Below are positions 1 through 5,518 of a stretch of 8,138 bases of DNA, piece after piece. Made by a program: the position numbers and the translations under genes. The stretch's first letter is position 1; the number at the start of each line of letters is the position of its first letter. Location of the stretch: contig JAAZNT010000350.1 in the NCBI GenBank assembly GCA_012798145.1, positions 1-8,138 of the forward strand. Direction: 5' to 3'. The notes beneath the pieces are model-generated. The model saw nothing but the letters and a program-made list of their open reading frames with translations. It had not been told where the DNA came from and made no database searches. Source of the stretch: Thermoanaerobaculaceae bacterium (GTDB taxonomy: Bacteria > Acidobacteriota > UBA4820).

Positions 1-794
1 ACCTAAAAACTCCGTTTGGTGAGCCTTCCGATGCATTAATCATAGGAGAAATAGGCAAAAAGAGCGCGGTTTTCCTTGCCCGCCACGGAAGGCACCACAC
101 TCTTCTGCCAACAGAAATTAACTTCAAAGCAAACATTTACGCAATGAAATTACTTGGTGTTAAGGCGATAATCTCCGCCTCGGCTGTCGGAAGCCTTAAA
201 GAAGAAATTCACCCGGGGGAAATGGTCGTTCCGGATCAAATTTTTGACAGAACAAGACACAGGGAAGACACCTTTTTTGGGCAAGGAATAGTCGCTCACA
301 TCAGTTTTGCCAAACCTTTTTGCCACACTTTAAGGGAAAAATTACTAAAATCTTTAATCAAACATTCAATACCTTTCCACCAGAATGGAACATATCTTTG
401 TATGGAGGGGCCACAATTTTCAACAAGAGCTGAGAGCAATCTTTACAAAGCGTGGGGCATGAGCGTTATCGGTATGACAAATCTTCATGAGGCAAAACTT
501 GCAAGAGAAGCAGAAATTTGCTATGCAACTCTTGCCCTTGTTACAGATTACGATTGCTGGCATCCCGTTGAAGAAGAAGTCAAAATTGAAAAGGTGCTCG
601 AAATTATGAAAAAAAACACAGAAAACGCCCAGAAAGTGATTTCAGATATAATTAGCGAGGACCACATTGATAGTTGCGAATGTTCAACAGCGCTTAGAAA
701 TGCAATTGTAACGCCCCGTTCACATTGGCCTGAAGAAACATATCAAAAGTTAAAACCTTTGCTTTTAAGATGGGAAAAATTTAATGGAAAATAA
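1..794 (+). CDS. mtnP: S-methyl-5'-thioadenosine phosphorylase, 5'-truncated by the window edge
   Basis: The protein is a cytoplasmic purine nucleoside phosphorylase family enzyme that splits methylthioadenosine with phosphate into adenine and 5-methylthioribose-1-phosphate, recycling the by-product of polyamine and related synthesis. The frame is open from base 3; about 263 codons are visible, so perhaps 20-30 N-terminal residues are missing against the usual 270-290. Visible family blocks, in order, are TPFGEPSDAL, FLARHGRHH (phosphate and substrate site), AVGSLKEEIHPGE, DRTRHRE, MEGPQFSTRAE, GMTNLHEAKLAREAEICYA and VTDYDCWH. The TDYD aspartates (codons 546-554) fit a 6-aminopurine enzyme rather than a guanosine/inosine phosphorylase. 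A CxC pair (CEC, about 677-685) near the C terminus is also found in many microbial members. The ATG at 144 is internal, because homologous sequence continues upstream of it. The end overlaps the next gene by 11 bases. One small oddity is NLHEA where most relatives I recall have NLPEA. Confidence 0.95.
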   Translation, partial: LKTPFGEPSDALIIGEIGKKSAVFLARHGRHHTLLPTEINFKANIYAMKLLGVKAIISASAVGSLKEEIHPGEMVVPDQIFDRTRHREDTFFGQGIVAHISFAKPFCHTLREKLLKSLIKHSIPFHQNGTYLCMEGPQFSTRAESNLYKAWGMSVIGMTNLHEAKLAREAEICYATLALVTDYDCWHPVEEEVKIEKVLEIMKKNTENAQKVISDIISEDHIDSCECSTALRNAIVTPRSHWPEETYQKLKPLLLRWEKFNGK

Positions 795-1689
795 AATTCT
801 TATTGTTGGAACAGCAGCTTATGATTCAATTGAAACACCCTTAGGGAAAAGGGAGAAAGTTCTCGGCGGGTCAGGAGTTTATGCATCTCTTTCGTCCCGC
901 TTTTTTGTAAAGCCAATCCTTTTTTCAACGGTTGGAGAAGATTTTGACCACAATTATGAAGAACTTCTCAAGAAGCACTCGGTAGAAATAGAACATATTA
1001 AAAAATTGAAAGGAGAAAAAACTTTTTACTGGAGGGGAAGCTACCTCAAAGATTTGAACAATGCCGAAACTTTAAAAACAGAACTCAATGTTCTTGAAAA
1101 GTTTGAAACAGCCATTCCGGAAGAGTTGACAGATATTCCATATCTTTTTCTCGCAAATATAGACCCCCAACTGCAGGCAAAAATAGTTTCACAGATGAAA
1201 AACCTTGAATTTTGCGGATTGGACACAATGAATTTTTGGATAAACAGCAAAAGGGATGAAATTTACTCTCTTTTTAGGCAAATTTCAATAATGTTCCTAA
1301 ACGATGCAGAAGTTAAATCGTTGTCAGATGAGACTAACATATTTATGGCTGCAGATAAACTTCTTTCAAAAGGGTTAAAAAATCTCGTCGTAAAAAGAGG
1401 TGAATTCGGCTCAGTTCTTTTTTCTAAAGAAAGGATGTTCATTTGTCCAGCATTTCCCTTGAAAAAGGTTGTAGATCCAACAGGTGCTGGAGACACTTTT
1501 GCCGGCGCTTTTATGGGATACATTGCCCAAACTCGCTCTTACGACTTTGAAAACCTAAAGGATGCTTTGATTTGGGGAACCGTCGCTTCCTCGTTCTGCG
1601 TTTCAGATTTTTCTGTTTCCGCAATGACTTCAATAACTCTTGAAAATTTAAAAAAGCGAAAAGATGAATTTAAAGGGTTTTTGTTGTAA
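784..1689 (+). CDS. PfkB/ribokinase-family sugar or nucleoside kinase
   Basis: This 301-residue protein is a cytoplasmic ATP-dependent kinase of the PfkB (ribokinase/adenosine kinase) family, of normal length. It has the N-terminal glycine motif GGSGVYAS (residues 28-35), the ND-x-E block FLNDAEVKSL (171-180), the strand-turn VKRGEFGS (203-210) and the C-terminal PfkB signature DPTGAGDTFAGAF (231-243), in which GAGD forms the anion hole and Asp237 is the expected catalytic base. The start ATG lies inside the end of mtnP (11-base overlap), so translation is probably coupled. The substrate cannot be read from the sequence. The coupling to mtnP suggests a nucleoside or a pentose derived from methylthioadenosine salvage, but that is inference; a general sugar kinase remains possible. 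The family assignment is firm and the substrate is open. Confidence 0.9.
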   Translation: MENKILIVGTAAYDSIETPLGKREKVLGGSGVYASLSSRFFVKPILFSTVGEDFDHNYEELLKKHSVEIEHIKKLKGEKTFYWRGSYLKDLNNAETLKTELNVLEKFETAIPEELTDIPYLFLANIDPQLQAKIVSQMKNLEFCGLDTMNFWINSKRDEIYSLFRQISIMFLNDAEVKSLSDETNIFMAADKLLSKGLKNLVVKRGEFGSVLFSKERMFICPAFPLKKVVDPTGAGDTFAGAFMGYIAQTRSYDFENLKDALIWGTVASSFCVSDFSVSAMTSITLENLKKRKDEFKGFLL

Positions 1690-1700
1690 TATATAATTTG

Positions 1701-1705
1701 AGGAG
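1701..1705 (+). promoter_or_regulatory. Ribosome binding site that fixes the ribH start
   Basis: AGGAG lies 7 bases before the ATG at 1713. An in-frame TTG at 1698 would give a protein five residues longer, but this site sits downstream of that TTG, so 1713 is the better start. Lumazine synthases also usually begin only a few residues before the VVSRFN block. Confidence 0.75.
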
Positions 1706-1712
1706 AAAGAAT

Positions 1713-2174
1713 ATGAAAACTATTGAAGGAAAACTTTTGGCAAAAGGTTTCAGTTTTGGGATAGTTGTTAGCAGATTCAACGATTTTTTTTCAAAAAAAC
1801 TGCTTGAAGGAGCGCTTGACGCTCTGAAAAGACACGGAGCAGACGAAGCTAAAATAAGCATCGTATGGGTTCCGGGAATTTTTGAACTGCCACTGGTCGC
1901 AAGAAAACTTGCGAAAACAAAGAAATACAATGCTGTAATTGCTCTGGGAGTCTTGATTCAGGGAGCAACACCCCATTTTGATTTTATTGCTTCAGAAACT
2001 GCAAAAGGAATTGCGCTTGCTTCCTTTGAAACAGATTGTCCTATCTCTTTTGGCGTCGTTACAGCAGAAACAATTGAACAAGCAGTTGAAAGATGCGGAA
2101 GCAAGTCAGGAAATAAAGGGTTCTTAGCCGCTCTGACAGCAATAGAAATGGCTAATCTCTACAAAGAACTGTAG
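1713..2174 (+). CDS. ribH: 6,7-dimethyl-8-ribityllumazine synthase
   Basis: The enzyme performs the next-to-last step of riboflavin synthesis, condensing 5-amino-6-ribitylamino-uracil with 3,4-dihydroxy-2-butanone-4-phosphate in the cytoplasm. Family members assemble as pentamers or 60-subunit shells. The 153-residue length is typical. Visible motifs are VVSRFN near the N terminus (pyrimidine binding), WVPGIFELP, ALGVLIQGATPHFDF with the catalytic histidine in TPHFD, ISFGVVTAETIEQA, and ERCGSKSGNKG with the phosphate-binding Arg/Lys segment. The IQG tripeptide replaces the commoner IRG, a mild variation outside the catalytic histidine. The start at 1713 is chosen for its AGGAG site; 23 bases separate it from the kinase stop. 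nusB follows after 5 bases, a pairing found across many bacterial phyla. No FMN riboswitch is visible in the short leader, and no other riboflavin gene is in the window. Confidence 0.96.
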   Translation: MKTIEGKLLAKGFSFGIVVSRFNDFFSKKLLEGALDALKRHGADEAKISIVWVPGIFELPLVARKLAKTKKYNAVIALGVLIQGATPHFDFIASETAKGIALASFETDCPISFGVVTAETIEQAVERCGSKSGNKGFLAALTAIEMANLYKEL

Positions 2175-2179
2175 TCTTT

Positions 2180-2599
2180 ATGGGAATAAGAAGAGAAGGG
2201 CGCCAACTCGCCCTTAAATACATTTATCAGATTGACCTTGGCGTCAATTTTGAAGATAAAGCGCTGGCTCAGCTTGAACAGGAGAAATATTCAAAGAAAG
2301 TTAAGTCTTTCGCAAAAGAAAGACTTATAGGACTTTTTAACAACAGAGACGCCGTGGACGGAATAGCAAAAAAGCACTTGAAAAACTGGAAACTTGAAAG
2401 GTTGAACGAAACCGACAAATCAATCTTAAGACTTGCCATTTATGAAATGAAGTTTGATCCCAACATTCCCGAGAAGGTTGCTCTAAATGAGGCACTTGAA
2501 TTGGCAAAAAAATTCGGAACAGAAGAATCAAGCAAGTTCTTAAACGGTGTCTTAGATGCTGTTATGCACGACAAATCCATCAAATCTCACAAGACTTAA
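2180..2599 (+). CDS. nusB: Transcription antitermination factor NusB
   Basis: NusB is a small all-helical RNA-binding protein that pairs with NusE (ribosomal protein S10) on boxA RNA to prevent premature termination, mainly in rRNA operons. The 139 residues match the family length. Recognisable parts are the N-terminal RREGRQLALKYIYQID block (the Arg-rich helix that contacts boxA), the central NWKLERLNETDKSILRLAIYEM block, IPEKVALNEALELAKKFG, and the C-terminal SSKFLNGVLDAV. The ATG stands 5 bases after the ribH stop. I see no good Shine-Dalgarno sequence before it, so translation probably depends on ribosomes finishing ribH. The last 44 bases overlap the longest form of the next frame. The C terminus after FLNGVLDAV looks complete, so the overlap does not indicate a frameshift. 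Confidence 0.95.
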   Translation: MGIRREGRQLALKYIYQIDLGVNFEDKALAQLEQEKYSKKVKSFAKERLIGLFNNRDAVDGIAKKHLKNWKLERLNETDKSILRLAIYEMKFDPNIPEKVALNEALELAKKFGTEESSKFLNGVLDAVMHDKSIKSHKT

Positions 2600-3674
2600 A
2601 AATATTCTGATACTACTGCTTTTCTTAATCCCCTTGCACTTTTTGGGGGATCAAATTTATTCCACCACAGGAAGCGCAAGAGGTGAAGCTGAAGCAGTTT
2701 TTTTTCTTTCATCGGACAAAAATGATATTTTTTTTCCATCAATAAATATAAACGGATTTAGTCAGAGTGCTCAAAAAACAAAGAATGGAACATTTGTTGA
2801 AATAAAAATCACAGCCGATTCCCTCAGAATTGACAAAGAATGGAGGATGAATAAGGCAATTTTAAAAAAATTAAAAAAACTTGACCCCAAAAGAGCTGAA
2901 TCACTTAACGCATTGCTCTCGAGAGCATATTATATTGATGAAGCGGCAATTTCAATATTTTATTTCATAAGAAACAATTGGAAATATGTTGAGAAAAATG
3001 ATGCTGATTTAACCATTGATGAAATTTTGAATCTTAAGGAAGCTTCCTGCCTTTCTTTATGCAGAATATGCAAATTCTATTTTGATATTGTAGGAATTCA
3101 ATCATCCATAGTGATTGGGATAAAATTTCCGACAGACGAAGAAACCTTTGTGCTTAAAGGCGGCGCACTTCATTCTTGGATCAAAATAAAGATAGATAAA
3201 GATAATGAAGTTTTTTGCGATCCTCTTTCATTCTTCGGTTTTGTTACACAGCGTTATATTTATCTTTTAGATTATGAAGATTTCAATAAGGACAAACTTC
3301 AAAGTTTTCATTTAGAAACAGTGAAACTTATTTCAAGCAGAGACAGAATTTTTTATAATCCAGAATCTGAAATCAAGCCACTCTTTTGGAAAAGAAGCGC
3401 TTATGAAAGTTCAGTTTATGGGGTGGTTGTTGGAAAGGTACTCAATGAGAAAGAGATTCCCGCCAAAGGGAGCGTTATTGTAAAAGGGTTTGGAAAAGAT
3501 TTGAAAACCGATTTGTTTGAGGGGAATTTTTACTTTTTTGTGAGGGAAGAAGGCACTTACTCTATTTTCATAAATTTTGAAGACGGCAAAGTCGAAAAAC
3601 TTGGCGATTTGGTCTTTTCAGGAAGCGCTGTCAAGAAAATTGTTTTTTATGTTAAGGAGAAAACTTCGCAATAA
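2556..3674 (+). CDS. Exported or membrane-anchored transglutaminase-like protein with C-terminal beta domain
   Basis: A 372-residue protein of unknown function. Residues 13-31 form a basic-then-hydrophobic signal peptide or anchor (RLKN, then a Leu/Ile/Phe run), placing the rest outside the cytoplasm. Residues about 128-225 resemble a transglutaminase-like cysteine protease fold: an NNWKY segment (140-144), Cys165 in KEASC, His206 in LHSW and Asp222 in CDP, in the order and spacing of a Cys-His-Asp triad. Cys169 is a second nearby cysteine. Residues about 286-366 have the alternating pattern and late G-T-Y of a carboxypeptidase-regulatory-like or Ig-like beta domain (GKVLNEKEIPAKGSVIVKG, then EEGTYSIFI). 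The bond cut or formed cannot be deduced. The start is uncertain: the ATG overlaps nusB by 44 bases and has no clear ribosome binding site. The only later candidates before the hydrophobic run are non-ATG codons around 2604-2607, without a site either. Fold call moderate; export call good. Confidence 0.7.
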   Translation: MLLCTTNPSNLTRLKNILILLLFLIPLHFLGDQIYSTTGSARGEAEAVFFLSSDKNDIFFPSININGFSQSAQKTKNGTFVEIKITADSLRIDKEWRMNKAILKKLKKLDPKRAESLNALLSRAYYIDEAAISIFYFIRNNWKYVEKNDADLTIDEILNLKEASCLSLCRICKFYFDIVGIQSSIVIGIKFPTDEETFVLKGGALHSWIKIKIDKDNEVFCDPLSFFGFVTQRYIYLLDYEDFNKDKLQSFHLETVKLISSRDRIFYNPESEIKPLFWKRSAYESSVYGVVVGKVLNEKEIPAKGSVIVKGFGKDLKTDLFEGNFYFFVREEGTYSIFINFEDGKVEKLGDLVFSGSAVKKIVFYVKEKTSQ

Positions 3675-3693
3675 TTAAAAAAAGTAGTAGAAT
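3665..3693 (+). promoter_or_regulatory. Possible sigma-70-type promoter before the signalling gene
   Basis: TTCGCA (4 of 6 against TTGACA) and TAGAAT (5 of 6 against TATAAT) are separated by exactly 17 bases, across the end of the transglutaminase-like gene and the only sizeable gap in the window. Transcription would begin near 3700, at the edge of the inverted repeat, giving a leader of about 26 bases. Such matches arise by chance in AT-rich DNA, so this is tentative. Confidence 0.35.
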
Positions 3694-3700
3694 AATGGTT

Positions 3701-3716
3701 TGGGATATTTATCCCA
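3701..3716 (+). repeat. Inverted repeat directly before the ribosome binding site of the regulator gene
   Basis: TGGGATA and TATCCCA form perfect 7-base arms around a 2-base centre. As RNA, a 5-pair stem (TGGGA/TCCCA) with a 6-base loop is more realistic. The right arm ends on the first base of AGGAGG. It could be an operator at the start of transcription or a 5' hairpin affecting ribosome access or mRNA stability. There is no following T-run, so it is not an intrinsic terminator. Confidence 0.5.
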
Positions 3717-3721
3717 GGAGG
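3716..3721 (+). promoter_or_regulatory. Strong ribosome binding site of the DUF4388-REC-GAF gene
   Basis: A full AGGAGG lies 4 bases before the ATG at 3726. It is the most complete Shine-Dalgarno sequence seen in the window and supports that start. It abuts the inverted repeat at 3701-3716. Confidence 0.75.
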
Positions 3722-3725
3722 ATAT

Positions 3726-5507
3726 ATGGGTCTTGTCGGAAGTCTTGAAGACCTTTCTCTTCTTGACATTCTGCAAATAGTTAATGTTTCTAAGCGCACT
3801 GGCGTTCTTAAATTGAAACCCAGAGAAGAAACAGACTTTTACATTTATTTTTCAGGGGGGAAAATAACAGAAATTTTAGGCGGTTTTGACGAAACTTCCT
3901 TCATTGATGTATTTGAAAAGCAGGGGCTTATAGATTCAGAAGAAAAGCAGGAAGTTCTGCGTCTTTCGAAAGGTGAGCCGTCAAGAGCAATAGAAATAAT
4001 GCTTGACTCAAATTATGTCAACGAGAAGCTTCTTCAACAAGCGCGCAGGCAGGAACTATCTAAGAGGTTAAAACATCTTATAAGAGAATGCAAAGAAGGA
4101 GAATTTGCATTTTTTCTTGAACAGGAGGGAGAAGTTTCTGGTGCTCCTCACAATTTTCTTCCTCTTTTAGAACCACTCCCCCCGCAAGCTCTTCTCACGC
4201 AGGGTTTTATAGAGGAAAGCTCCGAAAGAATTGCCCCTTCAAAGCCCATAACACCAAAAGAGAAAGAAGTAGAGCCCCAAAAAGAGAAAAAAGAAGAAAT
4301 TTTACAACAACAGCATCAGGCGGAAGAGATAGAAGAACTTACTGAAAAAGATGTGGAGGTTGTCCATCCAGAGGAACCCCAAGAAAAAAATGAGGAAAAA
4401 TCGGTCAAACCCGAATTGACACCTCCAATGCCGAGAATCCACCCGGCAAAAAGCTCTCTTACAATTATTCTTGCGGCTGAAGAGTCCATTTTTAAAAATA
4501 TTCTTTGGCAGAAACTTGTTGACCACTTTTCTTATGTTGAAAGGGTTTCAACATTAGGTGATTACATAAAACTGACAAAGGCTCTTCTTGAGAAGAAAAG
4601 ACCTGTTTTGGTCATCGCTGACCTTCTTATGCCTACTTCAGATGGGAAGGGATACACCGGAGGCCTTGAAATTCTTGATGAATCAAGGAAGCAATTCCCG
4701 GAAATTAAAGTGCTCCTCCTGTCAGACATAGCAGATTCGCTGATGGATGACATAGCCCTATCAAAAGGGGCAATATGTGTAGAAAGAAAGCCTGAACTTT
4801 CGAGACTTAAACTTGATGAGATTGAAAACGCAATAGAGGAATTCGCAGAAAGACTCTCTGAAAAAATTGACGAACTTCTTCCGCCGCCAGAAGAAGAACT
4901 TACAAGTTTCTTTAAGGATTTAGGAGCGGAACCCACACCGGCCGGATTAAGAGTTAGAGACCAACTCGGGCTCTTGAAAGGATTACTTGGAGAGCTTGCA
5001 AATCCTAAAGAATCCTCTGAAATCAGCTTGCTGGTTCTAAGACTTGCTTCAGAATATTTTGAGAGAGCAATCCTTCTTCTTGTCAAGAGAGACGAAATCA
5101 TAGGACTTGGAGGCTTTGGCGTAACAGGCGACAAAGAGACAATGAGTCGCAAAGTGGCAAGACTGAAAGTTCCATTTAATGCATCAAAGGCGTGGAAGAA
5201 AGTTATTGAAGAAAAAGCCACAGTTGTGAGCAAAAGCGAAGAAGAAACATTTGCAGACGCTGATTTCTTCCATTCTATCGGTTCTGTGATTCCCAAAGAG
5301 TGCGTCAACATTCCTATGGTTAGCAGGGGCAGAGTAATAGCGATTCTTTATGCAGACAACGCAGTTTCCGGAGAACCCCTTCCCGACCTGTCGGCTATAG
5401 AAATCTTTATGATACAGGCAGGAATTGCAATGGAAAGGGCTTTGCTTGAAAGACAGCTTCTCTCTTTGAAAAAGGGGCTCAAAAGAGGAGACACAAAAGA
5501 CGAATAA
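3726..5507 (+). CDS. DUF4388/PATAN - receiver - GAF-like signalling protein
   Basis: A 593-residue cytoplasmic signalling protein with no signal peptide or membrane segment. Residues 1-150 match the DUF4388/PATAN pattern: GSLEDLSLLDILQI, SKRTGVLKL and YFSGGKITEI, then helices up to a GEFAFF segment. Residues about 165-242 are a Glu/Lys/Pro-rich, probably disordered linker. Residues about 245-378 form a receiver domain: acidic pair Glu252-Glu253, phosphoacceptor Asp299 in VIADLLMP, Ser333 in LLLSD and Lys355 in ERKP. Residues about 412-575 resemble a GAF sensor domain, ending in INIP-like and VIAILYADN strands and a helix. No DNA-binding, kinase or cyclic-nucleotide output is seen. PATAN proteins with receivers are known in cyanobacterial motility and heterocyst control, where PATAN mediates protein contacts, so a protein-protein output is plausible. 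No partner histidine kinase is in the window. It has its own strong ribosome site and is followed after 11 bases by the peptidase gene. Domain calls are good; the cellular role is unknown. Confidence 0.85.
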   Translation: MGLVGSLEDLSLLDILQIVNVSKRTGVLKLKPREETDFYIYFSGGKITEILGGFDETSFIDVFEKQGLIDSEEKQEVLRLSKGEPSRAIEIMLDSNYVNEKLLQQARRQELSKRLKHLIRECKEGEFAFFLEQEGEVSGAPHNFLPLLEPLPPQALLTQGFIEESSERIAPSKPITPKEKEVEPQKEKKEEILQQQHQAEEIEELTEKDVEVVHPEEPQEKNEEKSVKPELTPPMPRIHPAKSSLTIILAAEESIFKNILWQKLVDHFSYVERVSTLGDYIKLTKALLEKKRPVLVIADLLMPTSDGKGYTGGLEILDESRKQFPEIKVLLLSDIADSLMDDIALSKGAICVERKPELSRLKLDEIENAIEEFAERLSEKIDELLPPPEEELTSFFKDLGAEPTPAGLRVRDQLGLLKGLLGELANPKESSEISLLVLRLASEYFERAILLLVKRDEIIGLGGFGVTGDKETMSRKVARLKVPFNASKAWKKVIEEKATVVSKSEEETFADADFFHSIGSVIPKECVNIPMVSRGRVIAILYADNAVSGEPLPDLSAIEIFMIQAGIAMERALLERQLLSLKKGLKRGDTKDE

Positions 5508-5509
5508 AC

Positions 5510-5514
5510 GGAGG
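5510..5514 (+). promoter_or_regulatory. Ribosome binding site of the M3-type peptidase gene
   Basis: GGAGG lies 4 bases before the ATG at 5519, inside the 11-base gap after the regulator stop. It supports a start that includes the N-terminal signal peptide. Confidence 0.7.
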
Positions 5515-5518
5515 TTTT

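Noticed and set aside
144..146. ATG at 144 as the start of mtnP.
   Set aside because: The same frame is open back to base 3 and encodes conserved phosphorylase blocks (TPFGEPSDAL, FLARHG), so this methionine is internal.
1669..1697. TTTAAA-N17-TATAAT before ribH, a perfect -10 match.
   Set aside because: Transcription would start near 1704, within the ribosome binding site at 1701-1705, and would remove it. In such AT-rich DNA the match is likely fortuitous, and read-through from the kinase gene is the simpler explanation.
1698..1712. In-frame TTG at 1698 as an upstream start for ribH.
   Set aside because: The AGGAG site lies downstream of this codon and serves the ATG at 1713, and the family does not need the extra five residues.
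2698..2735. Two runs of eight T (2698-2705 and 2728-2735) near the start of an exported protein gene, considered as phase-variation tracts.
   Set aside because: An equal run of eight T occurs inside ribH (1784-1791), a housekeeping gene, so tracts of this length are background in this AT-rich genome. The frame is intact.
2914..2927. Perfect 14-base palindrome TGCTCTCGAGAGCA inside the transglutaminase-like gene.
   Set aside because: About one palindrome of this length in every two windows of this size is expected by chance. It has no loop for a hairpin and lies in the middle of coding sequence.
3675..3725. Gap after the transglutaminase-like gene considered as an intrinsic terminator.
   Set aside because: The inverted repeat is followed by a ribosome binding site and not by a T-run, and the stem is short.
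4562..5311. A 249-codon open frame on the minus strand, opposite the receiver/GAF part of the regulator.
   Set aside because: Its product is a low-complexity Ser/Leu-rich string with no recognisable motif, and it lies wholly opposite a well-supported gene. The codon usage of the real gene explains the absence of stops.
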